Shown here piece after piece: positions 11,626-19,088 of a stretch of DNA of 64,000 nt; position 1 is the stretch's first letter, and each line of letters starts with the position of its first letter. The DNA lies in the NCBI GenBank assembly GCA_021793645.1, contig JAJYSJ010000009.1, forward strand, positions 1 to 64,000, given 5' to 3'. This DNA comes from Bacillota bacterium. GTDB lineage: Bacteria > Bacillota > Sulfobacillia > JAJZYS01 > JAJYTV01. The translations under genes and the position numbers were made by a program. Under the pieces are notes generated by a model. The model saw nothing but the letters and a program-made list of their open reading frames with translations, was not told the DNA's origin and searched no databases.

Positions 11626-12693
11626 TCAGAGGAAGAGGAAACTTGACCAGAGCGTCGTGTAGGTGTGCAGCAGGATCCCAGGCACCAGACTCCGGCTCCG
11701 CCAGTAGGCGTAGCCCACGACCAGCGCGAACGGTTGCGCCGGGAGGAGGAGATCCAGGACGACCGGCCGCCAGGGCATGCCCTGCCCGATGATCATCGAT
11801 GGCAGGTGCATGGCGTCGAACAGCACGATCATCACGAGCATGGCGAGCCAAGGCCGCCGCAGCAGGGCCGCCAGCTGCGGCAGCACATAGCCCCGGAACA
11901 AGGTCTCCTCCTGCAGGCCGTTCACCAGCATCTGCAGGAGGAAGAGCGGCAAGGCCCAGAGCGATACGGGCAGGAGGACGTAGGGCTGCACCGGCGGCGA
12001 GAAGAGCTTCGCCCTGAGCGCCGTGCCGGCGATCCAGGCGATGATCAGGCCGAAGCCGAGCGAGAAGTCCAGCCAACCGAAGCGAAACCCGATCGCGCCG
12101 TGCCGCCGCACCCTCCAGAGCGAGAGTCCGGTGGCCACCAAGGTGAGAAGGAGGCCGCCGCCGACGACGTTGTCCAGGCGGTCCACGACGTCGCTCGGCA
12201 GGCCGAGCCGCGCACCGATCAGGTGGTCTGGCGCGAGGAGGCGGAAGAGGGGCCCCCAGTGTGTGGTGACTGCGATCCAGAAAAGCGTGGTCAGGCCTGC
12301 CACGACCAGGAGAATGCCGACGAGCCACCAGACGGCGGGAAGATCCCGCGGCAGCGCGGGCAGCGGGCGCTTCACCCGCAGCGTGGCCAAATGGATCAGG
12401 CCCAGCAACGCCGCGGCAACCCCGTAGTTCCAAAGTTCGGCGATCCAAAAGGGCTCCAATCCGACGTAGTATGGAGCGTTCGCAAGGTAGATCAAGGCGA
12501 GGTAGGCCGCGACGCCGGCGACCGCGAACGCGGCCTTGCGCACCGTCACGCGCCGCTCCTCGGGCACGAGCGCTGTGGCCAAGGTAAGCCCCCCCCCTTT
12601 GAGCGCGATAACGCAGAAAAGGATGCCAAAAATGATTACAAGTGGCAACGGCCATGAGATCCAGGTTTTCTGGAGGCGTGCGGCCCTACCCAC
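11626..12693 (-). CDS. CPBP-family intramembrane protease (Abi/CAAX-like)
   Basis: A polytopic membrane protein of up to 355 residues with eight or so hydrophobic segments. The three CPBP (ABI) motifs are present: QEETLFRGYVL (EExxxR), DAMHLPS (FxxxH-like) and HTYTTLW near the C-terminus (HxxxN/B-like). Such proteases cleave prenylated or membrane substrates and are often linked to bacteriocin immunity or membrane protein quality control. The GTG at 12693 abuts the stop of the upstream pseudogene (TGAGTG), but no clear ribosome binding site is seen. An eight-C run (12589-12596 on the plus strand) lies early in the gene, so the true N-terminus is uncertain. Confidence 0.8.
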   Translation of the reverse strand: MGRAARLQKTWISWPLPLVIIFGILFCVIALKGGGLTLATALVPEERRVTVRKAAFAVAGVAAYLALIYLANAPYYVGLEPFWIAELWNYGVAAALLGLIHLATLRVKRPLPALPRDLPAVWWLVGILLVVAGLTTLFWIAVTTHWGPLFRLLAPDHLIGARLGLPSDVVDRLDNVVGGGLLLTLVATGLSLWRVRRHGAIGFRFGWLDFSLGFGLIIAWIAGTALRAKLFSPPVQPYVLLPVSLWALPLFLLQMLVNGLQEETLFRGYVLPQLAALLRRPWLAMLVMIVLFDAMHLPSMIIGQGMPWRPVVLDLLLPAQPFALVVGYAYWRSRSLVPGILLHTYTTLWSSFLFL

Positions 12694-13345
12694 TCAGGAT
12701 CGCCGGGCGGCGAGGATCTCGACCAGCACCGCGGAATAGTCCTGTTCGCCGAATCCCGCCGCCTTTGCGAGCGGCAGCTCCGCTCCCTTGGCACGGACCG
12801 CTGCGCGACGGGGTCGGCGCCCTTGCGGGCGAGCGCTACGGCGAAGCGCAAAGGGAATCCGCCGCGCTCGACAGCTGGACGCCGCCGGCGCCCTGCCCCT
12901 AGACGTGGAGCCCGGTGGCGAGGAGAGGAGCCCTCGCCGGTGCGCGAAGAGGTGCTCCTCTTCGCCGCCGAAGATCTGCAGCCGCCGGATTCCCCCCGCG
13001 CGGCTCGAGCCGAGCACGGGCGCATCGAGAAGGCCTGGAGCTGGGGTGTGACAGCCTGGCCGACCGTCGGAATCTCGAGGAACGCCTGACCAGTTTCAAG
13101 GCCTGCGGCGAGGCCTTCCTCGCCCGCTGTGAGCTGCGCGAGCGCGCCGGGGTCCGCGAGCATCCTGATCACGGCATCGCTGCGGTGCGCGTCGGCGGGG
13201 AGGAGGCGGCCTGCGCCCCGAGCGCCAAGAGGGCCTTCCTCCGCGCGCGGGTCCGGTTCCGTACGAAGGCCTCATACCCGGCCGAGAGGACCTGCGCGAC
13301 GCGGCTTCCCATCGCGCCCGTACCGATCACCGCGATCTTGTCCAT
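12694..13345 (-). pseudogene. Decayed 3-hydroxyisobutyrate-type beta-hydroxyacid dehydrogenase
   Basis: Reading leftward from ATG 13345, the start MDKIAVIGTGAMGSRVAQVL is a textbook GxGxMG NAD(P)-binding loop. After about 58 codons a TGA interrupts; the neighbouring frame continues with IRMLADPGALAQL and FLEIPTVG (normally DMSTVSP), then a third frame gives LGSSRAGGIRRLQIFGG, and the end AKAAGFGEQDYSAVLVEIL matches the family C-terminus (GxxDxSA). Several frameshifts plus loss of most of the helical C-terminal domain make it non-functional. Its stop touches the start of the CPBP gene. Confidence 0.75.
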
Positions 13346-13459
13346 GGAACCACCATGGCGCCTACGGCCTTCGCAGGGAGCGGCAGGAGCCCGTACAAGA
13401 TCGCGGATCTGCTATATTGGTCGGTGCATGGTACGGACCCGATGCGAGGAGGCAGGTTG

Positions 13460-14233
13460 ATGGCACTTCTGCGTGAGCGGCGGGGCGCGGTGGAGATCGT
13501 CACGTTCAACCGGCCGGAGGCGCTCAACGCGCTGAACCGGCAGACCTTCGAGGAACTCGAGGCTGCGCTCGACGAGATCGAGCGCGACGACGCCGTTGGG
13601 GCAATGGTCTTCACGGGCGCGGGAGAGAAGTCGTTTGTGGCCGGCGCGGACATCCGCCAGTTCGTCGATCTCGACGTCTGGACGTCGGGCGAGTTCGCGG
13701 AGCGCACCCTGCGCCTCTTCCGGCGCATCGAGGAATCCCCCAAGCCCTCGATCGCGGCGGTGAACGGCTTCTGCCTGGGCGGAGGGGTGGAGTTCTCCCT
13801 CAGCTGCGATGTGCGCATCGGCGCGGAGAACGCGCGCTTCGGCCAGCCGGAGGTGAACCTCGGCATCATCCCCGGCTGGGGAGGGACGCAGCGCCTGCAG
13901 CGTCTCGTGGGACCGGGCTGGGCGCGCCAGCTGATCCTCACGGGCGACATGATCGACGCACAGACGGCGCTGCGCATCGGACTCATCAATGAACTCTTGC
14001 CCCAGCCGCAGCTGCTCGAGAGGGCGGTCCAGATCGCGCAGCGCATGGGCGGCCGGGCGCGGCGCGCCGTCGCGCTCGCGAAGCAGGCGATCCAGCGCGG
14101 CGCCGAGATGCCGCTCGCGGAGGGACTCAAGTACGAGACGGCTATGTGGCAGATCGCCTTCGAGAGCGAGGACCGCAGGGAGGGCGTCGGGGCCTTCCTC
14201 GAGAAGCGGGAGCCGAAGTTCAAAGGACGATAG
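13460..14233 (+). CDS. Enoyl-CoA hydratase/isomerase (crotonase) family protein
   Basis: A 257-residue crotonase. The oxyanion-hole segment FVAGADIRQF, the NGFCLGGGVEFSLSCD motif with its Glu, and FGQPEVNLGIIPGWGGTQRL with the second catalytic Glu are all present, which supports hydratase activity on enoyl-CoA in fatty-acid or amino-acid breakdown. Start ATG 13460 follows GAGGAGGC. It is divergent from the dehydrogenase pseudogene. A GC-rich hairpin follows the stop. The two acyl-CoA dehydrogenase-like genes at 25.7-28.1 kb could be pathway partners, but they are not adjacent. Confidence 0.92.
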   Translation: MALLRERRGAVEIVTFNRPEALNALNRQTFEELEAALDEIERDDAVGAMVFTGAGEKSFVAGADIRQFVDLDVWTSGEFAERTLRLFRRIEESPKPSIAAVNGFCLGGGVEFSLSCDVRIGAENARFGQPEVNLGIIPGWGGTQRLQRLVGPGWARQLILTGDMIDAQTALRIGLINELLPQPQLLERAVQIAQRMGGRARRAVALAKQAIQRGAEMPLAEGLKYETAMWQIAFESEDRREGVGAFLEKREPKFKGR

Positions 14234-14250
14234 ACTTCAGGAGCCGCGAG

Positions 14251-14275
14251 GCGGTCGGACGTGCAGTCCGGCCGC
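14251..14275 (+). terminator. GC-rich hairpin after the crotonase gene
   Basis: A 10-bp stem (14251-14260 with 14266-14275) closes a GTGCA loop. Only TTCAG follows, so it is a U-poor terminator candidate. Confidence 0.5.
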
Positions 14276-14423
14276 TTCAGCATATTCACCCAGCCGTGTA
14301 ACCGACACCGAATGCCCTGGCAGCTTTCGCATACTCCGCGGTCTAGACAGTTCGGACTGCCCTCGGGCCTCCTCTGCTGCTCATACAGGGCAACCCGGGT
14401 GTCGCAGCACGGGCCATGAGGGT

Positions 14424-15143
14424 CTAACGCCCCTTTAAGGCCGCGCCTTGCACCTCGTAGATCAGACGTGCGCGCGAGAAGCGATCCATGGCCCTTAGGC
14501 CGCTCAGCATGCCGGCGAAGAAGACTGGGGTGGCGCGTGCCCCGATGCGCAAAAGGCCTCTGCCGTCATGTTCACCGGGCGAGAGCCGGTTTGCGGTGCG
14601 CCACAGGGCAGAAAGGAGGACGGAGCCGAGGGCGCTCACCACCACGATGCCGGTTGGCCGAAGGGAGGCGAGCAGATGCTCGAAGACCATGAACTGCTCT
14701 TTTGCGAACGCGGTCCACACCTTGCCTTCGCGCAGGTGGAGTGCGGCCTGAACCGTGGCCTGGTCGCGTTCACGGACGGCGAAGATGTCGATGTGCTCCC
14801 AGGGGAGCATGAACTCCCGAAACGGGGTGAAGTAGGGGTAGAGCGCGTCCCCTGTGCGCCAGCGGGATTCCGCGTCCAGCCTTCCCTGGACCTTGGACGC
14901 ATCGTTCAGGTCCGATGCGTCCTGCAGCGATGCGTCGTCCGAGGCCGCCAGGGCGCGCTGGCTAAAGGATGGATTGAAGCCAATGAAGAGCAGCCTGCCC
15001 GGCTGGAGCGGCGGGTACTGCATCGGCCAGCGCCGCGCAAGCTCCCTTGGCCAGCCGCCTTGGGAGATGGCGTCGAGCCAGATGCGGCGCAAGGCCGCGT
15101 TCGCAGCTGCGGCGGGATCGTGATCCGTTCCGTCAGGGGACAT
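14424..15143 (-). CDS. Uncharacterised protein with uracil-DNA-glycosylase-like motifs
   Basis: A 239-residue soluble protein. RLLFIGFNPSFS near residue 52, YPYFTPFREF and HIDIFAVRERDQ recall the GxNPS-type motif I and surroundings of the uracil-DNA glycosylase superfamily, followed by a central IVVVSALGSVLL strand. A diagnostic second motif (HPSP-like) is not clear, so the assignment is only to a possible superfamily. Start ATG 15143 has AGGAGGG upstream. It is divergent from the SDR gene. Confidence 0.55.
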   Translation of the reverse strand: MSPDGTDHDPAAAANAALRRIWLDAISQGGWPRELARRWPMQYPPLQPGRLLFIGFNPSFSQRALAASDDASLQDASDLNDASKVQGRLDAESRWRTGDALYPYFTPFREFMLPWEHIDIFAVRERDQATVQAALHLREGKVWTAFAKEQFMVFEHLLASLRPTGIVVVSALGSVLLSALWRTANRLSPGEHDGRGLLRIGARATPVFFAGMLSGLRAMDRFSRARLIYEVQGAALKGR

Positions 15144-15283
15144 GCTGCGTCCCTCCTAGGGTTTGCTACAGGAAAAGGTAGCAGAGTTTTGCCGTTGGCT
15201 GGTACCCCTGCAGTTGCAGGGCGCGAGGCTGGAAGGAACGGCAAAGCGCGAAAGCGAAGCCGTGGCCAGCGGAGGTGCACAGC

Positions 15284-16012
15284 ATGGCGAAGGCGCCGGA
15301 TCTTGGCACGGTACTGGTCGTAGGGGTGGGGATGGGCCTTGGGGCGGCGCTCTCGCGGCGCTTTGCGGCGGTCGGCGCGCCTGTTGCAATCGGGGCGCGC
15401 AGTGAGGAAGCCATTTCCCAGATCGCCGCAGAGATTCGCACTGACGGAGGGCGCGCGCTTGCGCTGCCCTACGACGCGGCGGACGAGCAGGCGGTGGGGC
15501 AGGCGATCGGCCGCGCGGAACAGGAACTCGGCCCGATCGGATGCCTGATTTACAATGCTGGCAACGCGATGCGCGGCGGGGTGGAGGCAGTAACCCCCCA
15601 TGGGTTCGAGGCGGCCTGGCGCGTCGGCCCCTATGGTGCATACCTGCACGCGCACATCCTCGTGCCCAAGATGATCGCGCGCGGCTTCGGCGCCGCGCTT
15701 TTTTCGGGCGCTACTTCGTCCGTGCGCTCACCAGCGCACAGCATCGCCTTCGGCAGCGCGAAGTTCGGGCTGCGCGGCTTTGCAATGTCACTGTCGCGTG
15801 CGGTCGCCAAGGACGGGGTGCACGTTGCGCACGTCCTCCTCGATGGCGCGATCCGGACACCGCACGCGGCGTCCTACCTTTCTCCGGACGAGCCTGCGCT
15901 CGTGCCGGAGGATATTGCGGAAACCTACTACCAGTTGGCGGTGCAGCCGCCTTCCGCGTGGACCTTCGAGATCGACATGCGTCCCTCGGGCGACGACCTG
16001 ATGGACAACTGA
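15284..16012 (+). CDS. Short-chain dehydrogenase/reductase-like protein lacking the catalytic Tyr
   Basis: A 242-residue Rossmann protein with a GVGMGLG nucleotide loop and the NAG motif (YNAGNAMRGG). In the active-site segment, where SDRs have YxxxK, this protein has FGSAK (Phe156, Lys160). The catalytic Tyr is thus replaced by Phe, so classical reductase chemistry is doubtful. Start ATG 15284 sits 8 bases after GGAGGTG. The ring-cleaving dioxygenase starts 27 bases after its stop and is probably cotranscribed. Confidence 0.8.
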   Translation: MAKAPDLGTVLVVGVGMGLGAALSRRFAAVGAPVAIGARSEEAISQIAAEIRTDGGRALALPYDAADEQAVGQAIGRAEQELGPIGCLIYNAGNAMRGGVEAVTPHGFEAAWRVGPYGAYLHAHILVPKMIARGFGAALFSGATSSVRSPAHSIAFGSAKFGLRGFAMSLSRAVAKDGVHVAHVLLDGAIRTPHAASYLSPDEPALVPEDIAETYYQLAVQPPSAWTFEIDMRPSGDDLMDN

Positions 16013-16039
16013 TCAAGCACTTCCGGGGAGGGGAATCGG

Positions 16040-17014
16040 ATGCAGCTCACGGGCATTCACCACGTCTCGGCCCTCACGGCCGAGGCATCGCGCAACGTTG
16101 CGTTCTATACGGGAACGATCGGGATGCGGCTTGCGAAGAAGACGGTGAACCAGGACGACACGTCCTCGTACCACCTCTTCTATACCGACGCGACCGGATC
16201 TCCGGGCACCGATCTCACCTTCTTCGACATCCCGGGGATGGCGAAGGAGCAGGAGGGCGTCGGCAGCATCTCGGCGGTCTGCCTGCGCGTGCCGGACCGT
16301 GCAGCACTTGCGCGCTGGCAAGGTCGGCTGACGGAACTGGGCATCGAGCACGACGGCGTCGAGGAGCGCGCCGGCCGTGCGACGATTGCCTTTCGCGACT
16401 TCGAGGGTCAGCACATGGTGCTCGTGGCGGATGACGGAGAAGAGGGCGTGCCTGGCGGGCAGCCCTGGGAGCGCAGTCCGGTGCCGGCCGACTGGGCGGT
16501 GCGCGGCCTCGGCCCCGTGACGCTTACGGTACGCGATGCCGGCCGCACGGCGCGCGTGCTTCGGGACATCCTCGGCTTCAGGGAGAACGGCAGCTACCGC
16601 CTGCCGGAGGACCCGGCGCGCGAGGCGCTCGTCTTCGCTACGGGTGCGGGCGGCGCAGGCGCAGAAGTGCACGTCGTCGAGCGGGGCGACCTGCCCTTCG
16701 TGCGCCTGGGGCGCGGCAGCGTGCATCACGTCGCCTTCCGCGTACCGGACGACCTGCAGCACGCCGCGTGGCTGGAGCGCTTGGAGGCGGCAGGCTTCCG
16801 CACCTCGGGCCTCGTGGACCGCTTCTACTTCCACTCGATCTACTTCCGCGAGCCGAACGGCGTGCTCTTCGAACTTGCGACGGACGGACCGGGCTTCGCC
16901 GTCGACGAGGACCCGGAGCACCTTGGGGAGCGCCTCGCCCTTCCGCCCTTCCTCGAGCCGATGCGCCAGCAGATCGAGGCGCGGCTGCACCCTCTCGAGA
17001 TCCCGCGTCCATGA
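16040..17014 (+). CDS. mhqO: MhqO-like ring-cleaving extradiol dioxygenase (glyoxalase fold)
   Basis: This 324-residue protein consists of two tandem glyoxalase/bleomycin-resistance (VOC) domains. Metal ligands fit the family: His in GIHHVSALTA, His in SVHHVAFRVPDD and Glu in NGVLFELATDGPGF. The length and domain layout match MhqO/MhqE of Bacillus, dioxygenases for hydroquinone-thiol or catechol-type compounds. The next gene is an MhqD-type esterase, the same pairing as in mhqNOP/mhqED, which supports the call. GGGGAGGGG precedes ATG 16040. No MhqR-type regulator lies beside it. Confidence 0.85.
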   Translation: MQLTGIHHVSALTAEASRNVAFYTGTIGMRLAKKTVNQDDTSSYHLFYTDATGSPGTDLTFFDIPGMAKEQEGVGSISAVCLRVPDRAALARWQGRLTELGIEHDGVEERAGRATIAFRDFEGQHMVLVADDGEEGVPGGQPWERSPVPADWAVRGLGPVTLTVRDAGRTARVLRDILGFRENGSYRLPEDPAREALVFATGAGGAGAEVHVVERGDLPFVRLGRGSVHHVAFRVPDDLQHAAWLERLEAAGFRTSGLVDRFYFHSIYFREPNGVLFELATDGPGFAVDEDPEHLGERLALPPFLEPMRQQIEARLHPLEIPRP

Positions 17015-17637
17015 GCGACCACCTCCTCGGTTTCCACTACCGCTTCGTGGCGGGCGAGGGCAAGGATACCCTGCTTCTACTGCACGGCACTGGCGGCGAC
17101 GAATCGGACCTGTTGCAGCTCGGGCGTGCGCTTTGGCCTGCGGCGAACCTGCTCGGCGTGCGCGGACGGGTGCTCGAGCACGGCATGCCGCGCTTCTTCC
17201 GCCGCCTGGGACCAGGCGTGTTTGACGAAGCCGACCTCACGCAGCGCACGCATGAGCTCGCGGACTTCATCCGCGCGGCGGCAGACCTCCATCGACTCGA
17301 CTCCGAGCGCATCGATGCGGTCGGGTACTCGAACGGGGCGAACATCGCGGCGAGCCTGCTGCTCTTGGAGCCTGGCGTCCTGCGCCGCGCGGTCCTCTTT
17401 CGGGCAATGCTGCCCTTGCAGCCCAAGACAGTGCCGGACCTGCACGGCACAGCGGCGTTCGTCGCGGCCGGGCGAGGCGATCCGCAGATTCCGGCGGAGG
17501 GTACGCAGGCGCTGGTGGAGCTCCTCTCCGCGAGCGGGGCGGAAGTCACGGTGCATTGGGTGGATGGGGGACACGGCCTCTCTCAGGAGGAACTTCCGCC
17601 GGTGCGCGCGTGGCTGGCCGGAAGCGGCATGAAGTGA
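17011..17637 (+). CDS. mhqD: MhqD-like carboxylesterase
   Basis: A 208-residue alpha/beta-hydrolase of the phospholipase/carboxylesterase family: LLLLHGTGGDESDLL (oxyanion loop), the nucleophile Ser in VGYSNGANIAASLL, an Asp region in GRGDPQIP and the catalytic His in WVDGGHGLSQEEL. It overlaps the dioxygenase stop by ATGA, so translation is coupled. MhqD homologues accompany MhqO in quinone detoxification operons. A hairpin with a downstream T run ends the transcript. Confidence 0.88.
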   Translation: MSDHLLGFHYRFVAGEGKDTLLLLHGTGGDESDLLQLGRALWPAANLLGVRGRVLEHGMPRFFRRLGPGVFDEADLTQRTHELADFIRAAADLHRLDSERIDAVGYSNGANIAASLLLLEPGVLRRAVLFRAMLPLQPKTVPDLHGTAAFVAAGRGDPQIPAEGTQALVELLSASGAEVTVHWVDGGHGLSQEELPPVRAWLAGSGMK

Positions 17638-17647
17638 GTCGCGCCCA

Positions 17648-17690
17648 CACCAGCGAGACGTTTCTCGCAGACGACCGCTGGTGCATTTTC
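17648..17690 (+). terminator. Terminator of the SDR-mhqO-mhqD cluster
   Basis: CACCAGCG (17648-17655) pairs with CGCTGGTG (17676-17683), with further GCGAGA/TTCTCGC pairing possible inside; CATTTTCCC follows. Confidence 0.6.
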
Positions 17691-17753
17691 CCGTAGCAGC
17701 CCTGCAGGCGATCGGCTAAACTGTTGGTCCGACTGACCCCTTTAGGAGGAATC

Positions 17754-18947
17754 GTGAACAATCGCGTTCCCAGCATCGTCTGGGTACTGATCGCGGGAGA
17801 CGGCTTCAGCGCCGCTTTCCGCTTCATGGTGATGCCGTTTCTTGCGCTCTACATGCATACGGTGACCGGCGCGAGTCCCGCCATGGTGGGACTCGTGATC
17901 GGTCTGGCGGCACTTTCGAGCCTTGTCGCGAGCTTTGTGCTGGGCCCGCTCTCCGACCGGCTGGGGCGCAAGCCGTCCCTCGTTGCCGGGTCCTTGGCGC
18001 AGCTGGTCGGTCTCGTGGGCTTCGGCTTCGCGCACACCCTTCCGGCCTTCGCGGCGCTGCAGGTCTTCTCCGGTATGGCGTGGGCCCTGCAGGGCCCGGC
18101 CTACCAGGCGCTGCTGACGGACCTCACGCCGGAGCCCCGCCGCGTGCGGATCTTTGGGCTCAACTACTGGGCCGTGAACATTGGCGCAGCCACCGGGCCG
18201 CTGCTGGGCGCCGTAATCGGGTCGGGGCGCTCGCCGCTCCCATTCCTGATCGCCGCCGCGGCCCAGGCCCTGATGATCGGTGCGATCGTGGCGCTCCTGC
18301 CGCGCCATTCCGGCGAGGTGCCATCGGGAGCGTCGGCCCTCGACAGCCTGCGGCACATGGGCCAAGGTCTGGCCAATCCGGTGCTCTTGTGGTCCTTCGT
18401 CGGGCTTTTTCTGACTGGTCTCACCTACAGCCAGATCGAGTCGACGCTGCCGCAGTTCCTGGGCCTCCACTACGCGAACGGCGCGCACCTGTTCGCCTAT
18501 GTACTGACGGCGAACGCCGTTTCTGTCGTCGTGTTCCAGCCCTTCCTCAGCCGCTGGCAGGAAGATCGTCCCTTGATCCTCGGATTCGTCGGCGGCGCAC
18601 TCATTTACGCGATCTCCAATGCCGCGTTCATCTTCGCCGTCGCCCCGGCGGCCTGGATCGGCACGAACGTCGTCTTCACGATCGGCGAGGTGCTGCTGGC
18701 ACCGGTGCAGCAGGCGATCGTAGCGCAGTATGCACCGAAGGACCGCCGCGCTACCTTCTTCACCCTGCAGAACATCGTCATGGGCCTTGCATTCGCGATC
18801 GGCCCGTTCGCGGGCGGCGTCGCGCTGGGCAGCGGCGGCAAGGCGGGTCTGTTTGGCGCCATGGCCTTCATCGACCTCATGGCGGCAGCGGTCTTCGCGA
18901 TGTCGCTCAACCAGCGGGCGCAGGCCCGTGCTGCCAGCGGAATCTGA
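17754..18947 (+). CDS. MFS transporter (drug/metabolite efflux type)
   Basis: A 397-residue, 12-helix major facilitator protein. The motif-A loop between TM2 and TM3 reads GPLSDRLGRKPSL, typical of efflux MFS proteins. The start is GTG 17754 just after TTAGGAGGA; a longer frame from 17724 would place non-hydrophobic residues before the ribosome binding site. It follows the quinone-detoxification cluster but has its own site and an intervening terminator, so a functional link is only suggested. Confidence 0.88.
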   Translation: MNNRVPSIVWVLIAGDGFSAAFRFMVMPFLALYMHTVTGASPAMVGLVIGLAALSSLVASFVLGPLSDRLGRKPSLVAGSLAQLVGLVGFGFAHTLPAFAALQVFSGMAWALQGPAYQALLTDLTPEPRRVRIFGLNYWAVNIGAATGPLLGAVIGSGRSPLPFLIAAAAQALMIGAIVALLPRHSGEVPSGASALDSLRHMGQGLANPVLLWSFVGLFLTGLTYSQIESTLPQFLGLHYANGAHLFAYVLTANAVSVVVFQPFLSRWQEDRPLILGFVGGALIYAISNAAFIFAVAPAAWIGTNVVFTIGEVLLAPVQQAIVAQYAPKDRRATFFTLQNIVMGLAFAIGPFAGGVALGSGGKAGLFGAMAFIDLMAAAVFAMSLNQRAQARAASGI

Positions 18948-19088
18948 CGAACCTGGGCGGGCGTCTTGCAGTGCAGTTCTCGTCGGCGCAACCGCACATG
19001 CCGATCGGCGACACGGTTTGCGGCAGGAACCTGTAAGAGATGGGCGAAATGCCCTCCTGCGCATCATGAGCGAGTGGGAGGGACCGTA

